Shown: positions 29,237 to 39,354, counted from the first letter of the stretch. The stretch: DNA of 64,000 nt from Gammaproteobacteria bacterium (GCA_947457195.1 CANGUU010000004.1:1-64000); one strand, 5' to 3'. Made by a program: numbers and translations. The notes: generated from the letters alone by a model not told the origin.

Positions 29237-29662
29237 ATGACATTGCGAACAGTGCACGAAGGTTTCACTGAGCGCTTCAAGCTTGCATTAGTCGAGGCTG
29301 GCTACGACAAGTATAAGTTGCGTGAACTGGCCGCGCTGTTCGAGGTCTCGCCGCAGGCCGTCAAGAAGTGGCGTTCCGGTGATTCCATGCCAAAAGCCGA
29401 GCGCATGCCCCTCGTCGCACAAAAACTCGGAGTGCGTCGCGCTTGGTTGTTCGATAGCGAATTGCCGATGCGTGTAGTGGCTGGCGTGGGCAACGCAGCG
29501 GAGGGTTATGCCGTGCCCTCTATCAGTATCTCCGGGAAGGAAGAGAACCTACTGATGCAGTTTCGGCTCCTGCCGAGCACGTTGCAGATGCACTTCCTCG
29601 GTATATTTGATGAGTTGGCCGGTCATAAGCTGGCCGAGCAGGCGCCGCAGGAGCAGGGCTAA
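29237..29662 (+). CDS. XRE/Cro-CI-type helix-turn-helix regulator
   Basis: 141 residues. The N-terminal helix-turn-helix (about residues 10-65) contains KLRELAALFEVSPQAVKKWRSG, like phage-type repressors. The rest lacks the Ala-Gly cleavage site and Ser/Lys dyad of LexA/CI proteases. The C-terminal ~35 residues form a predicted helix and a Gln/Glu-rich end. It lies between the ligW-like gene and a convergent aldehyde dehydrogenase; targets are unknown. Confidence 0.75.
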   Translation: MTLRTVHEGFTERFKLALVEAGYDKYKLRELAALFEVSPQAVKKWRSGDSMPKAERMPLVAQKLGVRRAWLFDSELPMRVVAGVGNAAEGYAVPSISISGKEENLLMQFRLLPSTLQMHFLGIFDELAGHKLAEQAPQEQG

Positions 29663-29688
29663 TCCCGGTCTTCCTGCTCCAAAAAACA

Positions 29689-29713
29689 AGGGGCCCGCAG
29701 GCCCCTGGTTTTT
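29689..29713. terminator. Bidirectional rho-independent terminator
   Basis: Stem AGGGGCC-CGCA-GGCCCCT with TTTTT after it on the plus strand and an A6 run before it (T-run on the minus strand). It separates the convergent XRE and aldehyde dehydrogenase genes. Confidence 0.85.
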
Positions 29714-29728
29714 CCTGCAGACGCAGCC

Positions 29729-31174
29729 TCAGAACGGATACTTGTTCTGACCGGTCTGGATGGTGATCCACTTCAGTTCGGTCATTTCGTCTATCGAGAA
29801 GTGTCCACCTTCCCGGCCATAACCACTGTCCTTGACGCCACCAAACGGGATGACCGGCTCGTCGCGTACGCTTGGCCCGTTGATGTGGACGGCACCAGCT
29901 TCGAGCCCCTCTGAAAGCGCGATGGCCTTCTGCAGGTCGTTGGTGATGACGGCCGACGACAGACCGTAGTCTGCATCATTGGCCAGCGCCATGGCGTGCT
30001 GGTAATCATTGGCCTTGATTACCGAGGCTACCGGACCGAAGCACTCGGTACGGAAAATACTCATGGATGGGGTGATGTCGGCGACCACGGTCGGCTCGAA
30101 CACGTTGCCCGAGAAGTTGCCACCGGTCAGCAGTCGTGCGCCCTGGGCCACGGCCTTGTCGACCTGCTCCTTGATGAATGGGCCTTGGGTGGTGCGGATG
30201 AGCGGACCAACGATCAAGCCAGGTTCGCGCGGATTGCTGCCAAATTTGATGCCGGCCACCTTGGCTTTGAATTTCTCGCAGAACTGATCGTAGATGCCGG
30301 CCTCGACAATCACGCGTGAACCGGTCATGCAGATCTGGCCCTGGTGCATGAAGTTGCTGAAGGCTGCGGTATTGACCGCGTAGTCGACATCGGCGTCATT
30401 GAGGACGACGATGGGATTCTTGCCACCCATCTCCAGTGCGAAGCGCTTGCCGTTGGCTGCTGCTTTGGCGCCGACCTGCCAGCCCACCTTGCTCGAACCG
30501 GTGAAGGTAACGAAACGCACGCGCTTGTCGGTGATGAGGCCGTCGCCGAGTTCGGCACCGATGGCGGGAATGACATTCACCACGCCGGGCGGGAATCCTG
30601 CATCGCGGAACAGTTCACCGATCTTGAGGCCGATGACCGGGGTCATTTCGGAGGGCTTGAGAATCACGGTGTTGCCGGCCGCCAGGGCGAAACCGATCTT
30701 GCGGATACCGAGCAGCAGCGGGAAGTTGAACGGCGCGATGGCCAGCACCACGCCGAGCGGGCGACGGATGCAGTAGGACTTCACACCCGGGTAGTCCGAA
30801 AGGTAGGTCTCACCCTTCACACGACGGCACTCACCGGCCATCGAACGCAGGAAGCCCGGCGTGTGGTGGGTTTCGTAGCCTGCCTTCAGTAGCGTAGAGC
30901 CGGCTTCGTCGATGAGTACGTCCTGCAATTCCTTGGCGCGCTCCTCCAATACTTCGGCCACGCGGATCAGCATTTTTTCGCGTGCACCCGGTGCGACGTT
31001 CTTCCAGGTCTCAAAAGCCTTGGACGAAGAGGCAAGAATCTTCTCGACATCGGCCTTGCCGGCATTCTGAACGCGCGCGTAAACGGTATTGGTCGCAGGA
31101 TTCATGTCGTCGGTATAAACCCCCGAAGCCGACGGGGTATAAGCGTTGTCAATGAACAGTTGGTACTCTTGCAT
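29729..31174 (-). CDS. Aldehyde dehydrogenase, benzaldehyde/vanillin dehydrogenase-like
   Basis: 481 residues from the ATG at 31174, which has GGAG 9-10 bp upstream; ATG 31186 is the alternative. Catalytic features: FTGSSKVG, Glu in LEMGGKNP, nucleophile Cys in HQGQICMTGSR and ECFGPVASV. The C-terminal half resembles aromatic (benzaldehyde, vanillin) dehydrogenases. With a LigW-like enzyme nearby, oxidation of vanillin or a related aldehyde to the acid is a reasonable guess, not a demonstration. Upstream lie 238 bp (31175-31412) with no gene. Confidence 0.82.
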   Translation of the reverse strand: MQEYQLFIDNAYTPSASGVYTDDMNPATNTVYARVQNAGKADVEKILASSSKAFETWKNVAPGAREKMLIRVAEVLEERAKELQDVLIDEAGSTLLKAGYETHHTPGFLRSMAGECRRVKGETYLSDYPGVKSYCIRRPLGVVLAIAPFNFPLLLGIRKIGFALAAGNTVILKPSEMTPVIGLKIGELFRDAGFPPGVVNVIPAIGAELGDGLITDKRVRFVTFTGSSKVGWQVGAKAAANGKRFALEMGGKNPIVVLNDADVDYAVNTAAFSNFMHQGQICMTGSRVIVEAGIYDQFCEKFKAKVAGIKFGSNPREPGLIVGPLIRTTQGPFIKEQVDKAVAQGARLLTGGNFSGNVFEPTVVADITPSMSIFRTECFGPVASVIKANDYQHAMALANDADYGLSSAVITNDLQKAIALSEGLEAGAVHINGPSVRDEPVIPFGGVKDSGYGREGGHFSIDEMTELKWITIQTGQNKYPF

Positions 31175-31412
31175 GGCGGACTCCATAACGAGTTTGGGTC
31201 GTGAGTGAGAGGGCTGGGTATCTGGAACAGCGCCGTTGACGGCATCTGAGACAGTGACAGCTTCAGCATTGCCGTCAGTACTGCCATCAGCATGCGTGTC
31301 TCTGACGCTGTGGCCAGCGACCAGCGAGCGTTCAAACGCTGCCGTAACTTACCGGAACGGCCCTTGCCAAGGCAATCGGATAACTTGCCCAAGAGAGATC
31401 GCCATCGGCGAG

Positions 31413-33110
31413 TCAATCGAGAGTTATCGATTGGGTAGCACGAACGGCCCAGAGCCGTGCGCGGGACGGCAGGAACGTCGCCAGCAATTTCAGCGCGGTG
31501 ACCAATCGCCGCTGCTGACCGGTGGTGCTGGCCGCCAGCAGCAATTCATGCCCGTTCCAGCAATGCAGTCCCTGGCCGAACAATTGCAGCAACGGGTACG
31601 CGCCACCATCGGCTTGGGAAAGTTCCTCTTTGGGCAAGGACAACAAGTGCTCGGCGCGCTGCAACAGCAGTCCGCGGATTTCGCTCCACGCCGTGACGAA
31701 CGGCGTTTGCCCGACTGCCATTGTGGCATCGATGCGGCGCAGGAGTTCTTTGAAGCAGCGACCGCCATCGCCGACCAGTTTGCGCCGCTGCAGGTCCAGC
31801 GCCTGGATACCGCTGGTGCCTTCGTAAATGGCTGCCACGCGAATGTCGCGGGCCAGTCGCTCCATGGGGTAGTCACTGGTATAGCCGTACCCACCCATGA
31901 CCTGTATACCGGTGTTGGCGACCGTGAAGGCTGTCTCTGCATTGCAGGTTTTGGCGATGGGCAGAATGAACTCCGCCAATTGCTGGTGCAGTGACGCCTC
32001 TGCCGGCGAGCTGCTCTGCAGCAGGACTGCCTGATCGAACAAGCCGGCGATTCGCAGCGCCAGACTTCTCGCCAACTCACTCTCTGCCGTCATCTCCAGC
32101 AGCATCCGCCGCACGTCGGCATGTTGCACGATGGCAACCGCCGGTTGCTGCGACGACCCGCCCTGCGGTCGTTCGGCTGCATAGCGCCAAGCCTGCAGTG
32201 TGGCGGCATTGGCTGTAGCGGCGCCCTGAACGGCCACGGCAAGTCGCATGGCATTCATCATGACGAACAGGGCCTGCAGACCTTTGCCCAAGGTGCCGAT
32301 CAACTCGCCGCGAGCCTCATCGAATTCGAGCACGCAGGTGGGCGAAGCGTGCAGCCCCATCTTGTGTTCCAGACGTGCCACCCGGGTGCCATTGCCGGTA
32401 CCGTCCCGGAGTTTTGGCACGGCAAAAAGGCTGAGTCCCCGCGATCCCGCTTCGGCACCCGGCGTACGCGCGAGCACCAGATGGAGAATCTCGGCGGTGG
32501 CATCGTGATCTCCGTAGGAAATCCAGATCTTGGTGCCCTGCAGCAGGTAGGAGCCGTCGCTGCTTGGTGTCGCCAGCGTGCGGATACGGCCTACGTCGGA
32601 TCCTGCCTGCGGCTCACTGATCACGATGGTGCTGGCGAGAGTGCCCGCCAACAGTCCCGGTAGCCAGCGGGCCTTCTGCTCTTCGCTGGCGGACTGCAGA
32701 AGCGCCAGAGCGGCGCAGCGCAAATTAATGAACAGCATGCCCAGGGCAAGGTTCGCGCCGTCGCAGAGTTCCTGGACTGCACATTGCACCGCCAGGGGCA
32801 GTCCCAGACCTCCGATGTCCATGGGCAGACCGACGCCAGGAAAGCCCAGCCCAACCCATTCCGAGTAGACAGCACGGCTGCCCTCGGGCAAGCAGACCGC
32901 CCCTGCTGCCAAGGTGCAGCCCTGACGATCGCCGGTGGCCGCCAAGGGCAGCAGTCGATCCTCCGCAAAGCAGGCTGCCGCCTCGAGCAGCGCTCGAACG
33001 GTCGCTTCATCTGCATGCCCGTATGCAGCAGTGCCCTCCCAGATCGGCAGGCCACCGAGATGTTGCAGCTGAAACAGAAGGGATTCGCTTTGGTCGTTGA
33101 GATAGGTCAT
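31413..33110 (-). CDS. Long-form acyl-CoA dehydrogenase
   Basis: 565 residues, about 180 longer than classic acyl-CoA dehydrogenases, because of an extra C-terminal helical domain as in DmdC/FadE-like members. FAD/substrate motifs VISEPQAGSDVG near 160, TKIWISYGDHD near 190, HKMGLHASPTC near 240 and the C-terminal signature QVMGGYGYTSDYPMERLARD near 400 with YEGTSGIQ are clear. It oxidises an acyl-CoA thioester at the alpha-beta bond; the chain or ring substrate is unknown. The start at 33110 is used because the 26 upstream codons are unrelated. Confidence 0.88.
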   Translation of the reverse strand: MTYLNDQSESLLFQLQHLGGLPIWEGTAAYGHADEATVRALLEAAACFAEDRLLPLAATGDRQGCTLAAGAVCLPEGSRAVYSEWVGLGFPGVGLPMDIGGLGLPLAVQCAVQELCDGANLALGMLFINLRCAALALLQSASEEQKARWLPGLLAGTLASTIVISEPQAGSDVGRIRTLATPSSDGSYLLQGTKIWISYGDHDATAEILHLVLARTPGAEAGSRGLSLFAVPKLRDGTGNGTRVARLEHKMGLHASPTCVLEFDEARGELIGTLGKGLQALFVMMNAMRLAVAVQGAATANAATLQAWRYAAERPQGGSSQQPAVAIVQHADVRRMLLEMTAESELARSLALRIAGLFDQAVLLQSSSPAEASLHQQLAEFILPIAKTCNAETAFTVANTGIQVMGGYGYTSDYPMERLARDIRVAAIYEGTSGIQALDLQRRKLVGDGGRCFKELLRRIDATMAVGQTPFVTAWSEIRGLLLQRAEHLLSLPKEELSQADGGAYPLLQLFGQGLHCWNGHELLLAASTTGQQRRLVTALKLLATFLPSRARLWAVRATQSITLD

Positions 33111-33308
33111 GGAGTGACAGGGACAGTTCCGGCGGTGAATTGGGCCGGGATCCGAGAAATCCGGCACCGGCCAATCATAGAAAACCAATGCATGTTATTG
33201 TGAAAGTCCGCAGGCTTGCAGTACTTTGGATACTCCTTTTTCTAGCACCGTGGCCCCTTGGTTTCGCCGCTGTGTACCGCTGCCGAGTTCCGTACCGAGG
33301 TTTCCCTG

Positions 33309-35375
33309 ATGTCAATGCCGTACAGATCCCCGCTGACTTTGGCACTCCTGCTGACCCAGATACCTGGGTCGTTGCTGGCACAGCAAAACACCCTCGAGTC
33401 CATCGTGGTGACCGCCGACCGGCGCCAGACCACCTTGCGCGATGTTTCCGCCAGTGTTTTTTCCGTGGGCGCTGCCGATCTCAATGCCATTCGCCCCACC
33501 CATCTGAACGAGGCGCTGGCAAGGGTGCCCGGAACATGGATCAGTCGTGGCAACGGGCAGGAAAGTCTGACAGCAATCCGCTCTCCGGTGCTTTCCGGAG
33601 CCGGTAGTTGTGGTGCCTTCCAAATGGCTCAGGACGGTATTCCGCTACGCGCCACCGGGTTCTGCAACGTCAATCAGATGTTCGAGGCCAACAGCGAACA
33701 GGCTGGCACGGTCGAAGTCATCCGAGGCCCCGGCAGCATTCTCTACGGTGCCAACGCCTTGCATGGCGCCATCAACGTCATCAGCGATCCGATCGCCGTG
33801 GACCCCGCGTCCAGCATCGCCTACGAGGCCGGACCGCACGACTACAACAGGGTCCGCGGCACCAGCAGCGCAACCTATGGTTCTCAGGGTTACCGCGTGT
33901 CCTTCAACGGCACGTCCGATGGCGGTTACAAGGATGATTCGGGATTCGATCAGCAGAAACTCAGCCTCCAGCATCGCTACACCGCAGAAGGACTGACCGT
34001 GACCAGCGCTTTGCACTTCACGAACCTCAATCAGGAAACTGCCGGGTTCATTCAGGGCAAAGATGCCTACAAGAACGATGCGTTCAAGCGTCTCAACCCC
34101 AACCCGGAAGCGTTTCGTGATGCCAGTTCCTGGCGTCTCAGCAGCCGTGTCGACTGGCAGACCCGCTTCGGTTCCGTCACCGTCACGCCCTACTACCGCA
34201 AGACCGAGATGGAATTCCTGCAGCATTTCCTTCCCGGCGTGCCCCTTGAGGAGAATGGTCAGGAATCCTTCGGGTTGATGACCATGGCCAGCGGTGACGT
34301 GGCGCGACTGCGCTGGCAGGCCGGTGTCGACCTGGAGACCACCGAGGGCTATCTGCGTGAGACACAGAGCGCCCCGGCCGTGGGTTCGCCCGTGATCGTT
34401 GCTACCATTCCGGTGGGAAAACACTACGATTTCACGGTTGATGCAGAGCTCATCTCACCCTACGCACAGTTGAAATTCGATCTGACGCAAGCTGACCAGA
34501 TCAACATAGGGTTCCGATACGAAATGCTGGGGTACGACTACGACAACCTCATGTTGACTGGCCGTACGAAGGACAATGGTGTGCCCTGCACCAATGGTGG
34601 CTGCCGCTTCAACCGACCGGCCGATCGCTCGGATGACTATGACAACCATTCGCTGCAGCTCGGCTGGATACATGACCTGCCGGATGGCACCCAGATCTAT
34701 GCCAACGCGGCACGAGCGTTCCGTGCTCCAGATACCAACGAGATCTATCGTTTGCAGGGCAGCCAAAACGTTGCCGATCTCGGTTCCGAGCGCGCAATCA
34801 GCTATGAGCTGGGTTTGCGTGGCGTGTTGCAGGACCTGAACTATGCCGTGGCGCTTTACGACATGGACAAGGAAAATGTCATCATCCAGGACAGCAACAG
34901 GATCAATATCAGCGGAGCGCAGACCCGCCATAGGGGCCTGGAAGTCAACGGGGACTACCGTATCACCGACAGCCTCTCGCTGACGGTAGCCGCCAGCTAC
35001 GCCATTCACACCTACGAGGGGAACGTCAATCCATCTGCCGTGAAGCTCGCGGGCCTCGACATCGACACCGCCCCACGCATGACCGGCAGCGCACAGCTTC
35101 GCTGGAGCATCCGTGAAGGTCGCAACCTGGAGTTGGAGTGGATCCACATGGGCAAGTACTTCACCGATGAGCTCAACACGGCCCGATACCCCGGGCACGA
35201 TCTGGTGAACTTGCGTTATCAGGCCGACTTCAGCCGCAACTGGTTCTACGGCGCCAACGTCACCAATCTGCTCGACACGGACTACGCCGAGCGTGCCGAC
35301 ATTGCCTTTGGCACCGACCGCTATTTTGTGGGCGAACCGCGCAGCCTGTTCGTGATGGTGGGCCACCGGTTTTAA
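33309..35375 (+). CDS. TonB-dependent outer-membrane receptor
   Basis: 688 residues with a signal peptide (about 1-24, ending LLAQ), a TonB-box-like ESIVVTA, the plug domain (about 35-150, containing VEVIRGPGSILYGANALHGAINVIS) and a 22-strand barrel ending in Phe (MVGHRF). There is no N-terminal STN domain, so it does not signal through an anti-sigma factor. Plug cysteines (GSCGAF and GFCN) may form a disulfide. Substrate unknown; its place in a catabolic segment suggests an aromatic or other organic compound rather than a siderophore, but that is inference. It is divergent from the acyl-CoA dehydrogenase. Confidence 0.9.
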   Translation: MSMPYRSPLTLALLLTQIPGSLLAQQNTLESIVVTADRRQTTLRDVSASVFSVGAADLNAIRPTHLNEALARVPGTWISRGNGQESLTAIRSPVLSGAGSCGAFQMAQDGIPLRATGFCNVNQMFEANSEQAGTVEVIRGPGSILYGANALHGAINVISDPIAVDPASSIAYEAGPHDYNRVRGTSSATYGSQGYRVSFNGTSDGGYKDDSGFDQQKLSLQHRYTAEGLTVTSALHFTNLNQETAGFIQGKDAYKNDAFKRLNPNPEAFRDASSWRLSSRVDWQTRFGSVTVTPYYRKTEMEFLQHFLPGVPLEENGQESFGLMTMASGDVARLRWQAGVDLETTEGYLRETQSAPAVGSPVIVATIPVGKHYDFTVDAELISPYAQLKFDLTQADQINIGFRYEMLGYDYDNLMLTGRTKDNGVPCTNGGCRFNRPADRSDDYDNHSLQLGWIHDLPDGTQIYANAARAFRAPDTNEIYRLQGSQNVADLGSERAISYELGLRGVLQDLNYAVALYDMDKENVIIQDSNRINISGAQTRHRGLEVNGDYRITDSLSLTVAASYAIHTYEGNVNPSAVKLAGLDIDTAPRMTGSAQLRWSIREGRNLELEWIHMGKYFTDELNTARYPGHDLVNLRYQADFSRNWFYGANVTNLLDTDYAERADIAFGTDRYFVGEPRSLFVMVGHRF

Positions 35376-35418
35376 TTCGGGGTGGCGACTGCGCCAAACA
35401 ATTTGGGATCAAAAAAAA

Positions 35419-35450
35419 GCCTCGGAACTAAACTGCGTTTCCGAGGCCTT
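35419..35450. terminator. Rho-independent terminator after the TonB receptor
   Basis: GCCTCGGAA and TTCCGAGGC form a 9-bp stem around an 11-nt loop. It is preceded by A8 and followed by CTTT, so it may work on both strands. Confidence 0.8.
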
Positions 35451-35717
35451 TCAGAGGGGACTGTCAGCATCCGCTGTCCAAAGAACCTGCGGCCTCATGG
35501 CCAGAGATCACTTGGAAAGAGAATCTGAGCTTCACCCTGCGAATCGAGCTTCTTTCTTCACTGGCACTGCACCTTGCAGCGTTTGGCGCTCAAGTCCTGA
35601 ATGACGCGAAGTCTCTCCTGCTTCTTCGCGAATCTCGGACCTCTCTGGTCGAACCGAACAGTACGGTAGGAATGCTACAAGCCAAAAACGCTACGGTCAA
35701 CCCCCGCGGTGCGGCGA

Positions 35718-35747
35718 TTAACAGTTTTTGCCTTTTTGGCATAAGAT
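35718..35747 (+). promoter_or_regulatory. Candidate promoter and operator of the TetR gene
   Basis: TTAACA, an 18-nt spacer and TAAGAT lie 39 bp before the start codon. Inside the spacer, TGCC-TTTTT-GGCA (35729-35741) is a small palindrome placed where a repressor would block RNA polymerase. Confidence 0.4.
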
Positions 35748-35785
35748 GCGGGCATTCCCGAGTTTCACCGCAGGATTCCTTCCAG

Positions 35786-36445
35786 ATGACAGAGTCGGCA
35801 TCAGTCCCGGCATCAGGACCCGTTCTCAGGCAGCGCAGCGTGGACAAGCGCGAGGAAGTTCTGGATATCGCCAGCGAAAACTTTCTGAGCAAGGGTTTTG
35901 ACGGCACCAGCATCAACGTGATGGCGCGAGATGCGGGTATCTCCAAGGAATCGATCTACCGCTATTTTGGCAGTAAGGAAGACCTGTTCCTGGCTGTCGT
36001 TGAGCGCGAATTGTCGGTTTACCGCAAAGGAATGCTGGAGACGTCCAATTATTACCAAGGGGAGTCCATGCGGGACGCGCTGAGAATCGTCGCGGAATCA
36101 ACGCTCAAGGTAGCCTCGGATTCCCGCACGCTTTCCCTGCGCCGCCTGGTGTTCCAGATGGCAGCGCATGGCTCCAAGGTGGGCAACCATTACTTCATGG
36201 CGGGACCGGACATCGCCTACAAGAATCTCGTACAGCTGTTCGACTATTACAAACCATCTTCGGACTTCGGCGTCGATCAGTTGAGTCGCTACTTCATCGG
36301 CATGGTCCTGCACCGGACCATGTTGATGCGAGAGTGTGGCGTGCTGGAGCCGCTGTCGGACGAGGAGATTCGCGACCGCTGCTCTCAGGCAGTAAACGAT
36401 TTTCTGCTGGCCTTTTGCCCGCGCCTGGTAAACGCAGGCGGCTGA
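35786..36445 (+). CDS. TetR-family transcriptional regulator
   Basis: 219 residues from the ATG at 35786. The N-terminal helix-turn-helix (about 20-65) reads LDIASENFLSKGFDGTSINVMARDAGISKESIYRYFGSKEDLF split over the usual three helices. The C-terminal ligand-binding half is helical with an AefR/YbiH-like look (SLRRLVFQMAAHG). It follows the TonB receptor on the same strand and converges with cysNC; it could control the catabolic segment. Confidence 0.88.
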   Translation: MTESASVPASGPVLRQRSVDKREEVLDIASENFLSKGFDGTSINVMARDAGISKESIYRYFGSKEDLFLAVVERELSVYRKGMLETSNYYQGESMRDALRIVAESTLKVASDSRTLSLRRLVFQMAAHGSKVGNHYFMAGPDIAYKNLVQLFDYYKPSSDFGVDQLSRYFIGMVLHRTMLMRECGVLEPLSDEEIRDRCSQAVNDFLLAFCPRLVNAGG

Positions 36446-36469
36446 AGCCGACGTCTCCGCTGCCTTGCG

Positions 36470-38368
36470 TCAGAGGAGCTTGCGCGCGTGCAGCAGTTCC
36501 ATCACGGCATCGATGCACTCCGCCACTCCAAGCCGATCGGTGGCCAGCTCAAGGTCCGCGTCGTCCGGGACTTCGAAAGGAAATGAGACGCCCGGGACCG
36601 CCGCAGACGCCTTCACGGCATCGGCGGCATAAAGACCACTCGGGTCACGTTGCCGGCAGGTGTCCAGTGGGGCCGTCAGGTGTACGAGCAAGCAGTTCTC
36701 TCGACCTATGACAGCAAGGGCGTTCGCTCTCGCTTCGGCACTGGCTGCCACGAATGCAGCGGCGCAGATGAAACCGGAGTCGTTGAGATACCTCGCGAGG
36801 TGAGCGCCTCGACGAAGATTCTCTGCGCGATCCGCGGCGCCGTGACCGAGATCCCGGCTCAGTCCCAACCGCAGTCCTTTGCCATCCAGCACTGTGGATA
36901 CACGACCCATGTCGAACAGGCGACGCTCGAGCGCATGGGCCAAGGTTGACTTGCCTGCGCCGGAGAGACCGACAAACAGCACAGTAGCCGGCTGCTGCCC
37001 ATAACGCGCCACCCGCTCTGCCGGCGTGACGTGCCCTGATCGCTCCCTGTGAAGGTGGCCCCTGCCGCCGCTGCTTTCGATCATGCCGGCACCGACGGTC
37101 ACGTTAGTAAGCCGGTCGATCACGATGAAAGCACCGGTGCTGCGATTACTACGGTAGGAATCGAAGTTCAGAGGCTGGCTGAGCACGATCTCGCAGAGGG
37201 CAATTTCGTTCAGTGCCAATGAGGGTGCTGGCAGCCTTTCCAGTGAATTCACATCTACCTTGTGATGAATGGCCGACACCTGCCCGCTGCTCACCTTGCT
37301 CGTATGCTTGAAGTCATAGAGCTTCCCGGGGAGCATGGGCTCCTCACTCATCCAGACCAAGGTGGCGGTCAGGGTATCGCGGGAGAGCGGAAGGTTGTCC
37401 CCATGCACCAGCATGTCCCCACGACTGATGTCGATCTCGTCTTCCAGCGTGAGGGTCACCGCCAGCGGCGGGAAGGCGGTCTCCAATTCCTCATCGTAGG
37501 TAACGATGGATTTGACGCGGCTTGTTTTGCCCGAAGGCAATACGGTAACGGTATCCCCCTTGCGCACCACGCCCGAGGCAACAGTGCCGCAGTAACCGCG
37601 GAAATTGAGGTTCGGGCGGTTGACGTACTGCACCGGAAAGCGAAAGTCCTCGAAGTTCTTGTCCGCGGCGATTTTGACGTTTTCCAGCATATGCATGAGG
37701 GTAGGCCCGGAGTACCAGGGCATCTGGGTACTGGCATTCACCACGTTGTCGCCGTTGAGCGCCGAAATCGGAATGAAGGTCAGGTCGCCGGTTTCCAGGT
37801 CTGCCGTGAACGCCAGATAGTCCATCTTGATGCGCTCAAAAACCGCCTGGTCGTGGCCCATGAGATCCATCTTGTTGATGGCAACGATGAGGTGGCGTAT
37901 GCCCAGTAATGACGCGATGAACGTATGGCGCCGTGTCTGGGTCATCACCCCGTACCTCGCATCGATGAGGATGATGGCCAATTCACAATTGGAAGCGCCG
38001 GTCGCCATGTTGCGCGTGTACTGCTCATGGCCCGGCGTATCGGCGATGATGAACTTGCGTTTCGCGGTCGAGAAATAGCGGTAGGCAACATCGATGGTGA
38101 TACCTTGCTCCCGCTCTGCCTGTAAACCGTCGGTCAGCAGGGCGAGATCCACCTTGTCGCCCGTAGTGCCAGACTTGACGCTGTCTGACTTTATGGCGGA
38201 AAGCTGGTCCTCGTAGATCATCTTGGTGTCGTAAAGCAGCCTGCCGATCAGAGTGCTCTTGCCGTCATCCACGCTTCCGCAGGTCAATAGTCGCAGAAGT
38301 TCCTTGCGCTCATGCTGCGCGAGGTACGCGTTGATGTCGGTGCTGATGAGATCGGACTGATGCGACAT
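36470..38368 (-). CDS. cysNC: CysNC: sulfate adenylyltransferase large subunit fused to APS kinase
   Basis: 632 residues. The N-terminal GTPase (residues ~1-450) has G1 [15 protein letters not shown]3 [17 protein letters not shown] and G4 NKMDL; with CysD it makes adenosine 5'-phosphosulfate. The C-terminal ~185 residues are an APS-kinase domain with P-loop GLSGAGKST that makes PAPS. In that domain the usual DGDN and FISPF motifs appear as DGKG and FVAAS; Pseudomonas CysNC, as I recall, also departs from the E. coli form there. The start follows cysD by 77 bp. Confidence 0.94.
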   Translation of the reverse strand: MSHQSDLISTDINAYLAQHERKELLRLLTCGSVDDGKSTLIGRLLYDTKMIYEDQLSAIKSDSVKSGTTGDKVDLALLTDGLQAEREQGITIDVAYRYFSTAKRKFIIADTPGHEQYTRNMATGASNCELAIILIDARYGVMTQTRRHTFIASLLGIRHLIVAINKMDLMGHDQAVFERIKMDYLAFTADLETGDLTFIPISALNGDNVVNASTQMPWYSGPTLMHMLENVKIAADKNFEDFRFPVQYVNRPNLNFRGYCGTVASGVVRKGDTVTVLPSGKTSRVKSIVTYDEELETAFPPLAVTLTLEDEIDISRGDMLVHGDNLPLSRDTLTATLVWMSEEPMLPGKLYDFKHTSKVSSGQVSAIHHKVDVNSLERLPAPSLALNEIALCEIVLSQPLNFDSYRSNRSTGAFIVIDRLTNVTVGAGMIESSGGRGHLHRERSGHVTPAERVARYGQQPATVLFVGLSGAGKSTLAHALERRLFDMGRVSTVLDGKGLRLGLSRDLGHGAADRAENLRRGAHLARYLNDSGFICAAAFVAASAEARANALAVIGRENCLLVHLTAPLDTCRQRDPSGLYAADAVKASAAVPGVSFPFEVPDDADLELATDRLGVAECIDAVMELLHARKLL

Positions 38369-38445
38369 TGTGATTCCTGTCTTGCGGCGCCGTGCGCCAG
38401 AGTATGACGAAAAGAAACCTTGCAGCGCCGGGCGCCAGAAAGTGC

Positions 38446-39354
38446 CTAAAAGTAACCTTCGCGCTTCTTCTGCTCCATCGAGCCGGCCTGGTCGCTGTCG
38501 ATGAGGCGACCTTGTCGCTCCGAGGTGGTCGCCAGCAGCATTTCCTGAATGATTTCTGGCAGCGTAGTGGCCTGCGACTCGATGGCGCCGGTGAGGGGGT
38601 AGCACCCTAGGGTACGGAAACGGACCATTTGGTTGCGCAGATTCTTGCGAAACTCCGGCGGAACACGCTCGTCGTTCAGCATGATGGTCACCCCCTCGTA
38701 GTCGATGACCGGCCGTTCCTTGGCAAAATACAGGGCGGGGATCTCTATGTTGTTGAGATGGATGTATTGCCACACATCCAATTCCGTCCAGTTCGACAGG
38801 GGGAATACGCGAATGCTTTCACCTTTGTTGATCTTGCCGTTGTACAGGCTCCAGAGTTCCGGTCGCTGGTTTTTCGGGTCCCACGTATGGTTCTTGTCGC
38901 GAAAGGAGAACACGCGTTCCTTGGCACGGGATTTTTCTTCGTCACGACGGGCGCCTCCAAATGCGGCATCGAACTGGTACTTGTTCAAGGCCTGCTTCAG
39001 CGCCTGGGTTTTCATGATGTCCGTGTGCTTCGCACTACCATAACTGAACGGATTCACACCGGCTTTGACGCCTTCCTCGTTGATATGCACGATCAGATCG
39101 AAGCCATGCTTGCGGGCAAGGTTGTCCCGGAATTCGATCATCTCCCGGAACTTCCACGTCGTGTCCACGTGGAGCAGCGGGAAGGGTAGCCGACCGGGGT
39201 AGAACGCCCTGAGCGCGAGGCTCAGCATGACAGCCGAGTCCTTGCCGATCGAATACAGCATGACAGGACGCTCGAACTCGGCGGCAACCTCCCGAATGAT
39301 GTGGATACTTTCGGCTTCGAGCTGTCTCAGGTGTGTCAGTTGATGGTTTGTCAT
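38446..39354 (-). CDS. cysD: Sulfate adenylyltransferase small subunit
   Basis: 302 residues of the PAPS-reductase/ATP-pyrophosphatase fold: [12 protein letters not shown] (PP-loop) near 33, [27 protein letters not shown], and the C-terminal [15 protein letters not shown] and KKREGYF typical of CysD. It condenses ATP and sulfate with energy from CysN GTP hydrolysis. It leads the cysD-cysNC operon. Confidence 0.97.
   Translation of the reverse strand: MTNHQLTHLRQLEAESIHIIREVAAEFERPVMLYSIGKDSAVMLSLALRAFYPGRLPFPLLHVDTTWKFREMIEFRDNLARKHGFDLIVHINEEGVKAGVNPFSYGSAKHTDIMKTQALKQALNKYQFDAAFGGARRDEEKSRAKERVFSFRDKNHTWDPKNQRPELWSLYNGKINKGESIRVFPLSNWTELDVWQYIHLNNIEIPALYFAKERPVIDYEGVTIMLNDERVPPEFRKNLRNQMVRFRTLGCYPLTGAIESQATTLPEIIQEMLLATTSERQGRLIDSDQAGSMEQKKREGYF

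Larger units (their letters stand above)
35376..35785. other. 410-bp gap between the TonB receptor and the TetR regulator
   Basis: No credible gene. It holds the terminator at 35419-35450, then ~270 bp without recognisable structure, then the promoter candidate at 35718-35747. Confidence 0.6.

Noticed and set aside
31175-31412. Possible RNA gene or tRNA between the aldehyde and acyl-CoA dehydrogenase genes
   Set aside because: No tRNA arms, no T-loop GTTCGA-type block and no terminator; treated as an ordinary promoter region.
26208-36445. Catabolic segment as a prophage, transposon or genomic island with ends
   Set aside because: No integrase, transposase, tRNA target or flanking direct repeat is visible; only gene content suggests it is accessory.
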